Source: Anaerolineales bacterium
Lineage (GTDB): Bacteria > Chloroflexota > Anaerolineae > JAAEKA01
DNA: 64,000 nt
Direction of reading: 5' to 3'
Assembly: GCA_020634615.1 (NCBI GenBank)
Contig: JACKBI010000004.1
Coordinates: forward strand, 62,001 to 126,000
A program made the translations under genes and the position numbers. The notes below the pieces were generated by a model. It did no database searches. It saw only the letters and a list, made by a program, of their open reading frames with translations, and was not told where the DNA came from. Shown here one piece after another: positions 32,839-41,443 of this stretch (its first letter is position 1; each line of letters starts with the position of its first letter).

Positions 32839-33798
32839 CTACGGAGTGGGTGTGATCGGTGGCATCCCTTGCAGCGATTGCATCAACCCGGCCATTCTCA
32901 TGCGGGCGATGGCTGTGATCTCCGGGTCGCTGTCGCTGGCGACCTCCGAGGCCTGCGTATACGCGTCCAGCGCGCCAACCGGGTCGCCCATGCCTTCGCG
33001 GGCCGTCCCGACCAGCATCCAGGCGCGCCCGTCATCGGGCTTCAATGCGACTGCCTGCAGACCATCGGCCAATGCCCTCTGAAGATCCTGCACTTCAAGG
33101 TAGCCAAAGCCACGCTCAATGTAATACCAGCCATCGTCGTTCACTGCGGACCTGGCGGCAGCGAAGGACTCGCTAGCCAGATCGGTCTGACCAAGCTGCT
33201 CCGCCAGCACGCCGACCATCAGGCGCAGTTGCGGATCGTCGGGCGACCGCTCGACCGCCTGTTGATAGCTGGCCAGCGCACCGGCCACGTCGCCGCTCTC
33301 AAACGCGCTGCGCGCATCCTCGCGGAATGTGTAAACGTCGCGCACCACCGGGTCGACGGGCAGCAGGATACGCAACATCTGCGATCCCAGCGCCAACACG
33401 CCAACCACCACCACCGCAATGATGGCAGCACGTACGAAACGACGCGAACGCTGTGCGGACGTCTGCTCGTCCAGCCACCACCACCAATTGGCACGATCGG
33501 GAGCAGCCGCAGTACGTGCTGCCGGCAAGCCGCCAGCACGATTCCAAGCTTTCAAAATGGCGCCGGCGCGGGTGGTCACCTGGCCTTGCAGCGATTCCCA
33601 GCGCGCCGCTTCGGCCCGCACGTCCGAGCCGCTGGCCTCCAGCGCCGGCCACATTGCAGCGATTTCGTCCAGCCAACCGTAGAGTTCCGGTGCGCCGCCG
33701 CCGTCGGAAGGTGCTACCACCCGTTTCTCCGCCTGCGCCAACAGGGAACGCATCTGGCTGGCCGCCGTCACAAGCCCGTCAGCGACTGAAGCTGCCAT
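32839..33798 (-). CDS. Membrane-anchored TPR protein
   Basis: The 319-residue protein has a soluble helical N-terminus, one membrane helix (AAIIAVVVVGVLALGSQML, about 135-153) and a C-terminal domain of four to five TPR-like repeats (SGDVAGALASYQQAVERSPDD, GDPVGALDAYTQASEV). Such proteins scaffold protein complexes. The ATG at 33798 lies two bases before the scpA stop, so the pair is co-transcribed; scpB, the usual partner of scpA, is absent here. Specific partners are unknown. Confidence 0.75.
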   Translation of the reverse strand: MAASVADGLVTAASQMRSLLAQAEKRVVAPSDGGGAPELYGWLDEIAAMWPALEASGSDVRAEAARWESLQGQVTTRAGAILKAWNRAGGLPAARTAAAPDRANWWWWLDEQTSAQRSRRFVRAAIIAVVVVGVLALGSQMLRILLPVDPVVRDVYTFREDARSAFESGDVAGALASYQQAVERSPDDPQLRLMVGVLAEQLGQTDLASESFAAARSAVNDDGWYYIERGFGYLEVQDLQRALADGLQAVALKPDDGRAWMLVGTAREGMGDPVGALDAYTQASEVASDSDPEITAIARMRMAGLMQSLQGMPPITPTP

Positions 33799-33800
33799 TG

Positions 33801-34559
33801 CTAGACCACCACCGGAGTCTCTTCCAAAGGAAAGAGCAGAATGTCGCCGAACAACTCGGCTTGCCTGGCCTGCAGGCGGCCGCGCTTGATCAGTTCCAGC
33901 ACAGCCCACAGGCTGACTACAATGTCAACGCGTGTGGCGCTGCGACCAACAACCCGATGAAATGGCACCGAGCTGTGCTCCGCCAGCAGGCGTGCGATCC
34001 ATTCCATCTTTTCGCCGACCGTGATCTTGCGTCGAGTAATCACCGATTCCACAATGTCGTCGGCGGGAGCGATTGTCAGCAGTTGCCGCAGCGCGACGAT
34101 CAGGTCGTCCAGCGACAAGGCGCCCCAGTCGATGCGCGTCTCCATCTCCGGCGGCGGCGCGACGCGCACATGGCAGCGCCTGTCCTGCGACTCCAGCAAC
34201 TGTAACGCTGCCGCAGCATCCTTGAACCGCTTGTACTCGCGCAGACGCCGCGCCAGCGCCTGCCCCGGATCCTCCTCCTCTTCGTCGATGGCCGGAGGTC
34301 TGGGTAACAACAACCGCGATTTGATGACCAACAGCTTGGATGCGATCACCAGGAAGTCAGCGATCACGCCGGGTTGAACGTCCTGCAAGCGGTGCATGTG
34401 TTCAACGAACTGGTCGGCCACCTTGGCCAACGAGATAGCCGTTATGTCGAGCTCATTTTTTTGGATCAGATGGAGCAACAGGTCCAGCGGGCCTTCGAAA
34501 AGAGGAAGCTTGACCGTGTATGGTGCTGTGGTTTCGACGCTTTCAACAATGTCCTGCAT
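33801..34559 (-). CDS. scpA: Segregation and condensation protein A
   Basis: The 252-residue protein shows the ScpA kleisin pattern: VKLPLFEGPLDLLLHLIQKNELDI at the N-terminus (split here as VKLPLFEGPLDLLLH and LIQKNELDI), FLVIASKLLVIKSRLLLP helix, an acidic linker, and a winged-helix C-terminus ending in AELFGDILL. ScpA bridges the SMC heads and binds ScpB in chromosome condensation. It follows the large amidase gene by 14 bases and precedes a TPR gene rather than scpB. Confidence 0.95.
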   Translation of the reverse strand: MQDIVESVETTAPYTVKLPLFEGPLDLLLHLIQKNELDITAISLAKVADQFVEHMHRLQDVQPGVIADFLVIASKLLVIKSRLLLPRPPAIDEEEEDPGQALARRLREYKRFKDAAAALQLLESQDRRCHVRVAPPPEMETRIDWGALSLDDLIVALRQLLTIAPADDIVESVITRRKITVGEKMEWIARLLAEHSSVPFHRVVGRSATRVDIVVSLWAVLELIKRGRLQARQAELFGDILLFPLEETPVVV

Positions 34560-34573
34560 GCAGAGCGATGCTC

Positions 34574-37500
34574 CTAACCAGGGAATGTCAGAAATCGACG
34601 CCCGGACGCGGCCAGGTCATCGAGGATGCGCTTGGTGTCCGCAAAATCCTTGCCGGCCAGCCGTTCGACCTTGCACCCGGCGCCTTGCAGCGTGCGCTCG
34701 GCATCGAACGAAACGCCGGCGTCGCCGCCCACGATGGTGACGTATTCCGCAGTCTTTGCGTCGTCCACCGAGAACCCGGCCGTCGGACGGAAGCGACCAA
34801 TGTAAGTCTCGGCTGCCTCCCAGTCCTGCTGCGCCCATGTATCGGTGCGCTGCCAGAAGAGCACGTAGTGGCCGATTCGCTGCCCGACGTAGCCATTTTG
34901 CCCATCACGCACGCTGCGGATCTTGTCCAGCAACGTATTCTTCCAGGTCACCTTCTTGAGCCACGTTTCGCCCGGACAACTGGTATCGTTTTTCGGGAAT
35001 TCCTTGTGGCCCATGATGTTCGCGTCGGGAATGTCGAGTTCCTGCATCAGCCAGGCCACCAGCCGCGCGGCGGCGTCAACCTGGGTGTCCGGCGGTGGCT
35101 GGTAGGTGAAATCACCGGCCACACAGACGCCCAGCGTGTAGCTGTTGTTGTCGCTGACCTGATACGAGATGGTCTCCATGCGGTTGGTCTGGTAGGTCGC
35201 TCCGTCCGGCTTGATGTAGTAGTGGTAGCCAATGCCCGGCCAGCCGCGGTCCTTGACGTGATACTCCGCCACGTTTTCGATGGGAATCGTGGCCGGTGCA
35301 GCGCTGTGATGGATGCAGATATGGGTGATCTTGTCCAGCTTGCGAGTGGCATAGCGCAGCGTCTCGTGCTTCACCAGTTGGTCGGTGATGTCATGCATGG
35401 CTGGCGCGGTCAGTGGAGGCGCCGCGGGCAGCTCGCCGCCGCCCTGTTGCAATGCTGCCTTCAGCCGGTTGATCTCAGCCTGCTGCGCGGCAACTTTGGC
35501 CACCTGCTGATCAAGCTGGCTCTGCATGCTGGCCAGCCGGTCGTCACGTCCGGCCAGCTCGCGCTCCATGGCTGCCAGGCGCGTCTGGGCTTCAGCCAAC
35601 TCACTTTCGCGCCGTTGCAGCTTCTCGCGCAACGCTGTCAGTTCGGCCGCCGAGCCGGGTTCGACCGGATCGGGCGTCGGATCGGGCTTGGGATCTACTG
35701 GTGGCTTGGGCGTGCCGGGCTTGGTTGCCTCGTCGACCGCTTCTTCCACGTACGCCAGCAATTTGTCCTTGTAGCGCTGGCCCTTCAACCACTGCGCACC
35801 GGGCGATCCGGTGGAAACAAACTCGCTGACGCCCTGGATGGCATCGGGCAGCAGGCGCAGCTCCACCAGCAGCCAGGCGCAAAGCTGCGCCGCGGCCCGC
35901 AGCTGTTTTTCGTTGGGGATCTCGTTGTCGAACTTGCCGGCAATCGCAATGTTCAGGCCTTCGCCCAGATACCCCTGATCGCTGACGGTGTCAGTCCAGG
36001 GATTGGTCTGCATGATGGCGCCATTGCCATCGATGACGTAGTGATACGCCAGGCCTGGATAACCGCGGTCGCGGTGATAGCCTGCCAGCTTGTCGATGGC
36101 CAGATCGGCCGGCCCGCCCGTGTGGTTGATGACGAGATACTTGATCGCACTGCTCTGGCGGCGCTTGAAATCCTTGGCGGTGCGCGGCAACTGGTCGGTG
36201 ATGTCCTCGATGGCGGGCTTGAGCGTCACACTGCCGTCGCCGCCGTTCTGCATCGCATCCTTTAGCGCCTGGATCTCGCGATGCAGTTGGTCGATGTCGG
36301 CTGTCAGCCGGGCAATGTCTGCGTTCAGCCCGTCGATCTCCGTCTGGGCAGTCAGCGCCTCCTGGCCCACCAGCCGTAGCCTGATCTGGCCCGCTTTCGG
36401 CTCCTCCAGCGCGACGCGCTGGAAATACTGGGTATTCAGGTGGCTGTCTTCATCCACATACTGATCGGTCAACGGGTAGCCGGTGATCTCCAGCCCATAC
36501 TGGCGGTAGGCTTCGAGGAAGGGACCGCGCACCCATTTCTTCGTAACCGGCTCAAAATAACCCTGCATCTCCGGCGACGGGGTGACGTTGACGATCTCAA
36601 CGAAGGGCGAACTTCCCTGCTCAGCAAACCAGGTCACGCCCTCCTCCACCAGATCCCACGTCAGGCGCAGATTGCCATCGGCCAGCGGGATCATAACCTT
36701 GACGCCCTGGATGGTCACCGTCTCGCCCGCCTTGACATCCTTGGGCAACGGCGTGCGAAAGTCGCTCTCCGGCGGCACGGTAACTGGCTCGCCAGCCTGG
36801 TTCTGCCAGGTGGAGCCGAGCCGCACGGGATTGCGACCACCCTTGCTCCAGGTCTTGGCGCCCTCGTTGCGCACAACGAAATGGGTGACCAGGGTTTGGC
36901 CGGCCTCGGCAGCATGCAGACCGCCGCCTTGCACGAAGGCAGCCTTGTATTCAGGCAGTTGGGGCGGGGTGGGCTTGACGGCGTCAACGCGCCATTTGTA
37001 CCCCTTGCCCAGCGCCTCTTTGAAATCCTTGACAACCTCCGGCTTGCCGTCGATGTACCACTTGTCATGGCGGCTCCAGCGGTAAAGCGTCAGCGCGCGG
37101 ATCTGCTGGTTGCCCTTCTGCTTGTTCCAGGTCTCGATCTCCTCGTAGGCCGCCTTGACCCAACCGGAGTTGACGTCGGCCCACTCGTCGATCTGGCCGG
37201 TCTCAGTGATGTAGGCCGGCAGATGGCGCATCGTCTGCGGCACGGCCTGCATGAAGTCACGATAGGCGGCGAAATGGTAATGGCGATCCTGGAAAGGCGC
37301 TTCCATGACGGCGTCACTGGTGATGAGCGCCGGGTCGCTGCCGTGGGTGTAGATGTGCAGCGCGAACCCATCGCACTGGGTCGCCCCCAGATTCGCCAGG
37401 ATGTCGGCAAAATACTTGACCCAATCGCCGCTTTCGTTGCCCGGATAGGTGGTCTGATTGTTCCATGGCGCCACCGGACCGACCAGCACCTGGTCGTCCT

Positions 37501-38062
37501 CGTGGCCCGGCTGGGCATGGATCGCCTCGCGGCAGAGACGGTAGCAGCGGGCGTACATCTCCGGGGTGATGGGATCACGGTCCGCGCCGCGGGAGCGGCC
37601 GGATCGCCGCCCCTCTTGCAGCGCGCTGAAGCGGTCAGGCAGCTCACGCGGCGACCATGCAGGCTCATCAGCCTCCCGTTTGACGCCGCGCGGTGGGCGC
37701 ATGGCGCGCCGGCTGGTCGGCGCGGGCCGCTCGGCCGCGAAGTTCATCTCGTTGCCGATGATCCAGATGTGGCAGCCGCTGCTGTTGCGCACGAAATTGC
37801 CGCAGCGGCGGGCGAAATCCTGATAGCTGTCGCTGACCGGTATTGTCCCCTCCGGTTCGTAGCCGTGGTTGAGACGCACAATGACGCCGAAATCGGCGTC
37901 GGACCACTGGGAGTAGTCGCGGCTGCCGAAGTCCTGCGGGTTGGAACCGATGCGCTCGCTGAACACGATCCAGCCGGGCCGGCGCGCGGCGCGCATGACC
38001 TCCTCCCCGCCGGAGTCGTGTAAACCGTAGATGAATTCCGAGTCGCACAAGGGACGTGCCAT
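34574..38062 (-). CDS. Large mosaic protein: glycosidase-like domain, Ig-like domain, two amidase domains
   Basis: The 1162-residue protein has an N-terminal TIM-barrel glycosidase-like domain (WIIGNEMNF, with a candidate acid Glu), an NBR1-like Ig domain (about 385-500), an LGFP-like segment, and coiled coils. Two Amidase_2/PGRP domains follow (about 640-790 and 910-1050). The last 60 residues resemble CWB2 cell-wall-binding units (YVTIVGGDAG). Amidase 2 keeps zinc ligands (IHHSA, GHKEF, SCPG); amidase 1 has only the first (INHTGG), with GVSEF and GSPG replacing the others, so it is probably a binding domain. No signal peptide is visible from the ATG at 38062, which follows GGAGG. Cell-wall hydrolysis or recognition is likely; the export route is unclear. 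Confidence 0.75.
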   Translation of the reverse strand: MARPLCDSEFIYGLHDSGGEEVMRAARRPGWIVFSERIGSNPQDFGSRDYSQWSDADFGVIVRLNHGYEPEGTIPVSDSYQDFARRCGNFVRNSSGCHIWIIGNEMNFAAERPAPTSRRAMRPPRGVKREADEPAWSPRELPDRFSALQEGRRSGRSRGADRDPITPEMYARCYRLCREAIHAQPGHEDDQVLVGPVAPWNNQTTYPGNESGDWVKYFADILANLGATQCDGFALHIYTHGSDPALITSDAVMEAPFQDRHYHFAAYRDFMQAVPQTMRHLPAYITETGQIDEWADVNSGWVKAAYEEIETWNKQKGNQQIRALTLYRWSRHDKWYIDGKPEVVKDFKEALGKGYKWRVDAVKPTPPQLPEYKAAFVQGGGLHAAEAGQTLVTHFVVRNEGAKTWSKGGRNPVRLGSTWQNQAGEPVTVPPESDFRTPLPKDVKAGETVTIQGVKVMIPLADGNLRLTWDLVEEGVTWFAEQGSSPFVEIVNVTPSPEMQGYFEPVTKKWVRGPFLEAYRQYGLEITGYPLTDQYVDEDSHLNTQYFQRVALEEPKAGQIRLRLVGQEALTAQTEIDGLNADIARLTADIDQLHREIQALKDAMQNGGDGSVTLKPAIEDITDQLPRTAKDFKRRQSSAIKYLVINHTGGPADLAIDKLAGYHRDRGYPGLAYHYVIDGNGAIMQTNPWTDTVSDQGYLGEGLNIAIAGKFDNEIPNEKQLRAAAQLCAWLLVELRLLPDAIQGVSEFVSTGSPGAQWLKGQRYKDKLLAYVEEAVDEATKPGTPKPPVDPKPDPTPDPVEPGSAAELTALREKLQRRESELAEAQTRLAAMERELAGRDDRLASMQSQLDQQVAKVAAQQAEINRLKAALQQGGGELPAAPPLTAPAMHDITDQLVKHETLRYATRKLDKITHICIHHSAAPATIPIENVAEYHVKDRGWPGIGYHYYIKPDGATYQTNRMETISYQVSDNNSYTLGVCVAGDFTYQPPPDTQVDAAARLVAWLMQELDIPDANIMGHKEFPKNDTSCPGETWLKKVTWKNTLLDKIRSVRDGQNGYVGQRIGHYVLFWQRTDTWAQQDWEAAETYIGRFRPTAGFSVDDAKTAEYVTIVGGDAGVSFDAERTLQGAGCKVERLAGKDFADTKRILDDLAASGRRFLTFPG

Positions 38063-38112
38063 CGATGACCTCCGCGTTGTCTGTCTGTCCCAAGCAAATG
38101 CCAGCAATGCCG

Positions 38113-38141
38113 ATTATACACGAAAAGCGTGCATGCGTCCA
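38113..38141 (-). promoter_or_regulatory. Promoter of the double-amidase gene
   Basis: On the minus strand TGGACG, a 17-base spacer and a perfect TATAAT lie about 50 bases upstream of the ATG at 38062. This may drive the amidase, scpA and TPR genes. Confidence 0.6.
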
Positions 38142-38292
38142 TGGCGGCAGCGGTCGTGTCCAGCCGCTTCTTTCAAGATGCGGGGCTGCCAACAACGCGA
38201 GTCTCCGCGTCCGGCGGGTCTCGTCGGATCGTGGGAGTTCGATGTGGACGCACACAACGGCGCCCGCCGAACGTCCTCGGAGGGCGTCATGC

Positions 38293-38329
38293 TTTGCTGC
38301 CCCATGCGGGACTCGAACCCGTGTCTCAA
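38293..38329 (-). other. Duplicated 3' half of tRNA-Glu (tRNA fragment)
   Basis: Thirty-three of 36 bases match the T-arm and 3' acceptor strand of the tRNA-Glu at 39320-39395, in the same orientation. The 5' half (acceptor, D-arm, anticodon arm) is absent: nothing upstream pairs with the acceptor strand. The fragment lies about 1 kb from the intact gene. It may be a leftover of an integration event at the tRNA 3' end. Confidence 0.6.
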
Positions 38330-38389
38330 CGGCAACTCAAGCTGGCGGACTGCTTGCCGTGCAGGTGAGTGACACAACCAGTTCGATGG

Positions 38390-39112
38390 TCAGTCGGCAG
38401 GCGCAGCTTCGCCAGCAGGCGACAGGATCTCGACCAGTGCTTCGATAAACGCCGCGCCCACGGCCTCCAATATTTCGCTTGAAACGCAGGCCGCGTCAAG
38501 CCGCTGGTCTGTGGCGGGCTGGTCTCCTGGCAGTTGGGCCATTTCCTCCTTGCTCCAGGTTGATAGACGGACATGCTGAGGCAGAATGGACTGAATCCAT
38601 GCCAGTTCCTCGTCACTGACCTCACCACAGAATATCTCCGCACCATTGTGTGCTGACGACATGACGATCGTGTCATCTATCGCCAGGAGGAGCGTAAACC
38701 ACTTCACCGCGCCGTCAGCATCGAAAGGATCAGAGAGAATCATCTCGAGAAGATCGGGTGCCAGGCGACCTACCACAACCACCGGGCTAGCGCCGGGAGG
38801 GCTTTGCGTCTCAACGTAAGGTTGAAACATGGCGAGAGCGGCGGCGTCCCGTGGCCAGCAGTCGGCCCGGAAGCGGTTGCAGTGCTGGGCGAAATGGCGC
38901 ACCATCGGGCGCCAATGATCAAGATTGTCCGGCATCGGAATGTCGTTCTCGTAATGGATCGAAGTTGCCTCCAGGTGAAGCACGTACATTTCCATCAGAC
39001 TGTTCAATATCCCTTCTTTCAAGCTATCGCGACTGTGTCGCGCGACCGCGTCTTGCACACTGTTGAACGAGAAGTCAGCTTCAAATCCAGCGTGGTGGCG
39101 CTGATCTCGCAC
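38390..39112 (-). CDS. Hypothetical protein, 240 aa
   Basis: This frame starts at GTG and encodes an acidic, soluble protein with a balanced amino-acid composition, no signal peptide and no membrane helix. Visible features are helical stretches (SLKEGILNSLMEMYVLHLE; EEMAQLPGD) and scattered cysteines. I do not recognise it. It lies between the tRNA-Glu fragment and the intact tRNA-Glu, so it may have arrived with an inserted element. The start is uncertain because no ribosome-binding site stands out. Confidence 0.5.
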   Translation of the reverse strand: MRDQRHHAGFEADFSFNSVQDAVARHSRDSLKEGILNSLMEMYVLHLEATSIHYENDIPMPDNLDHWRPMVRHFAQHCNRFRADCWPRDAAALAMFQPYVETQSPPGASPVVVVGRLAPDLLEMILSDPFDADGAVKWFTLLLAIDDTIVMSSAHNGAEIFCGEVSDEELAWIQSILPQHVRLSTWSKEEMAQLPGDQPATDQRLDAACVSSEILEAVGAAFIEALVEILSPAGEAAPAD

Positions 39113-39283
39113 AGTGCCTTGACAATCCCAACCCGCTGCCTAAAATGCTCTCCACCAATCCGCATCACAGTGGATGGTGTCGCAGTCGATGAAGGTGGTT
39201 CCAGCCTGCGCGTGGCGCTGGACCATGCCGACGAGGACGGCCGCGTGTGGGTGCTCGTCAACCCGCAGTGGCGTCAGCAATGA

Positions 39284-39312
39284 AAACAGCCCACACCGCA
39301 ATGGTGTGGGCT
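39284..39312 (-). terminator. Terminator of tRNA-Glu
   Basis: AGCCCACACC (39288-39297) and GGTGTGGGCT (39303-39312) form a perfect ten-pair stem with a five-base loop; on the minus strand it is followed by GTTTTCATT. It begins eight bases after the tRNA CCA end. The 39113-39283 stretch beside it shows no gene I can support. Confidence 0.7.
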
Positions 39313-39319
39313 TGTGCTT

Positions 39320-39395
39320 TGGTGGCCCATACGGGACTCGAACCCGTGTCTCAGCCTTGAGAGGGCTACATCCTGGGCCTCTAGACGAATGGGCC
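39320..39395 (-). tRNA. tRNA-Glu, anticodon CUC
   Basis: On the minus strand the sequence folds as a complete tRNA: acceptor GGCCCAT pairs with ATGGGCC, discriminator A, encoded CCA at 39320-39322. The anticodon stem TAGCC/GGCTG encloses loop CTCTCAA, giving anticodon CUC for glutamate codon GAG. The T-arm is CGGG-TTCGAGT-CCCG. The D-arm begins CGTCTAGAGGCCCAGGA, typical of tRNA-Glu. It stands alone, with a hairpin terminator after it. Confidence 0.95.
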
Positions 39396-39436
39396 AAAGC
39401 ATGACAGATTTTATCGATCCGCGGGGGGTTTGTCAA

Positions 39437-39520
39437 ATCTCTGGGGTGTGGGGGATGGGGACTGGGGCGGAAGGGGAAAGAGGGAAACGAAGGAAAGGAA
39501 GGAAACAGCGGAGGAATACG
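39437..39520. repeat. Polypurine tract, inverted copy of the tract at 46493-46555
   Basis: A stretch almost wholly of G and A with several GGGG runs. Its reverse complement contains TTTCCTTCGTTTCC-like and CCCCTTCCGCCCCAGTCCCC segments matching the pyrimidine tract before the PfkB gene (17 of 20 identical in the latter). It could form a G-quadruplex or triplex. Confidence 0.55.
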
Positions 39521-39536
39521 CAGCACGCAATACGGG

Positions 39537-41294
39537 TCACGTTTCACGCTTCACGTTCGCCCCGTACAGTTCCATCAACAGCGGATACAGTTGCGTGGGA
39601 TCTGTGATGGCGGACATATCCCAGGTGATGTCCGGCGGCAACAGGATGAACGGGTGGTTTTGCTCACCGCCCAGACCGCCATGGGTTGCCCAATGCGGCT
39701 CGAAGGCTATCGTCTGGCCGCGGCTGTTCCAGCGGCCCAGCACCACCAGATCACCGCACGAAGGGAACGACAACAGCCGGGTAAGCTGCTGCGCCACCAA
39801 CGCGCGATCGGGCAGGTTGTCCAGCAGGTCGCGGATCGACGGATCGCTCAGGTCGTTCAGGTGGCGCGGGCCGCGCACGGTCATCGCCATCGCCTGGCCG
39901 TCCTGCCGACCCAGCACCAGTCCCAGCCCCGGGTGCTCCTCCAGCCCGCGCAGCAATCCGGGGTAGATCAGTTCTATCTCGCTGAGGTCCATCCGCTGCG
40001 CCGTCAGCGGGAAATAGACCAGCGAAATCGTGCCGGAGTTGCGCAGGATGATGTCGCCGTGGCGGGCCAAATCCCACTCAGGAACTTCTTCGGCCGGCAC
40101 GCGACGCGCCAGCAAGTTCTCCAGCACGCCGACCAGCTTCTGGCCGCGTGGCGCGAGGTTGGCCTTGATCCCCTCCAACTCGGCCAGCAGAAAGCGCGCA
40201 TCTGCGTCGGAACGGTCCACTTCGCTGCCGCCCTCATCCAGAACGAACTCCTGATCCTCGCGCGCCACCAGACTGGCAACCAACTCGCCCAACGTCTGCC
40301 CATAGCGTTCCTTCATCGACGTACACGGGCTCATGCCGTGGTCGGCCAACACGATCAGATCGTAAGGGCGCCGGTCGGCAAAACGGCGGCGAGCGACGTC
40401 GATCTCGTGAATGCGCGCATCGATACCGCGCAGCACGCGCAGCGTTTCACCGTCCAGCGGGCCTAGCTGGTGCGCCACGTCGTCGTAGCCATAGTAGTTG
40501 GTGTAAATCGCCGGCACGCGCCTGTAGATGTCCAGCAGAACGCCGAACGTCTGCAACTCACGGAAGACAATGCTGGCAAAGATCTGAAAAAGGGCGGCTG
40601 GCACCGAAAAAGGACGGCGGCGCCGGCCAACACGGGTGTCAAAACGCGCCGCCAGCCGCTGCCAGAGATCGCGCACGAACTCCCAACCGCCGGCCGCGAT
40701 GGCGCGCAGCAGCCGCAATGGACTGAGCAGCATCAACACTACCAGGCTCACACCGCGCACGTTCTCAAAGAACCGTGAGCCGCCCAGGGCACTGACGGTA
40801 AACAGCGACAGCCGTGCGCCGCCGTCGAAGATATTGACGTAGCTCGACCCACCCTCCAGCAGCCCAGTCCGCCCCTCGCTCAACCGATCCTGAAGCTCAC
40901 GCGCATCACGCGGGTTCTTGGCGACCCACGTCCGCCCGCTCTCCTTGTCATACCAGCGAAAGGCCGGCACATCCCAGTTGTTGCCATACATCAGACCGCT
41001 CTGGACGACCGGCGTGCTGCTAGGAAGGCCACACCACCAGCGTTCCAACCGATACCCATCCCGCTCCAGCAGCCGCTTCAGACCAGGCAGCGCGCCCGCA
41101 TCCATTGCCTGCACCAGGGTCTTGTGTGACAAGCCGTCGATCTGGACCAGGATCAGCCCGCGCCGCCCATCCGCAGTGGCGCGGTCGTCAGGATCACGCC
41201 CGACCTGCCGCGCCAGCGCGCCATAGCGCCGCCGGTTGAACCAGGTGATGATGATGTCGACCAGATCGAGTACCCGCTGAAGTAGCCAGGTCAT
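39537..41294 (-). CDS. Alkaline phosphatase-superfamily protein (type I phosphodiesterase-like) with membrane segments
   Basis: The 585-residue protein carries the metal-site motifs of phosphodiesterase/nucleotide pyrophosphatases: an early aspartate in LVQIDGLSHKTL, a nucleophile threonine in PSSTPVVQSG, YYGYDDVAHQLGP with Asp and His ligands, and LADHGMSP. A central segment (GVSLVVLMLLSPLRLLRAI) and the N-terminus are hydrophobic, suggesting membrane attachment. It would cleave phosphodiesters or act as a phosphotransferase on lipid or nucleotide substrates; the true substrate is unknown. The frame ends next to a polypurine repeat. It may share a transcript with the folate gene upstream, 135 bases away. 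Confidence 0.8.
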   Translation of the reverse strand: MTWLLQRVLDLVDIIITWFNRRRYGALARQVGRDPDDRATADGRRGLILVQIDGLSHKTLVQAMDAGALPGLKRLLERDGYRLERWWCGLPSSTPVVQSGLMYGNNWDVPAFRWYDKESGRTWVAKNPRDARELQDRLSEGRTGLLEGGSSYVNIFDGGARLSLFTVSALGGSRFFENVRGVSLVVLMLLSPLRLLRAIAAGGWEFVRDLWQRLAARFDTRVGRRRRPFSVPAALFQIFASIVFRELQTFGVLLDIYRRVPAIYTNYYGYDDVAHQLGPLDGETLRVLRGIDARIHEIDVARRRFADRRPYDLIVLADHGMSPCTSMKERYGQTLGELVASLVAREDQEFVLDEGGSEVDRSDADARFLLAELEGIKANLAPRGQKLVGVLENLLARRVPAEEVPEWDLARHGDIILRNSGTISLVYFPLTAQRMDLSEIELIYPGLLRGLEEHPGLGLVLGRQDGQAMAMTVRGPRHLNDLSDPSIRDLLDNLPDRALVAQQLTRLLSFPSCGDLVVLGRWNSRGQTIAFEPHWATHGGLGGEQNHPFILLPPDITWDMSAITDPTQLYPLLMELYGANVKRET

Positions 41295-41307
41295 CTCCCA
41301 CCGTCCT

Positions 41308-41443
41308 CAGTGATCGGTGAACGGTAATCAGTGATCGGTTCGAAAAGTTATGTGCGATATCCGCAGGATGATGATCAGTACTGCGAAAGCGTTGAGCGCG
41401 GCGATTTGGGACCGTTTACCGATTACCGGTCACCGCTTACCGG
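41308..41443. repeat. Cluster of short GTGATCGGT / GGTAATCGGT repeats
   Basis: CAGTGATCGGT occurs at 41308-41318 and 41329-41339, and the related inverted series ACCGTTTACCGATTACCGG-TCACCGCTTACCGG lies at 41411-41443, reaching into the last codons of the folK-folE2 gene. A degenerate dispersed repeat. Confidence 0.5.

Noticed and set aside
34520..38023. Two long plus-strand frames (581 and 527 codons)
   Set aside because: Antisense to the double-amidase gene, whose domains are clear; the products are histidine/arginine-rich shadow sequences.
38290..38380. Complete second tRNA
   Set aside because: Only T-arm and 3' acceptor strand are present; no sequence pairs with the acceptor and there is no D-arm or anticodon arm.
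39113..39283. Possible end of a plus-strand gene (DEDGRVWVLVNPQWRQQ)
   Set aside because: The stretch looks protein-like but lacks a credible start, since upstream it is antisense to the 240-residue gene; not enough to call.
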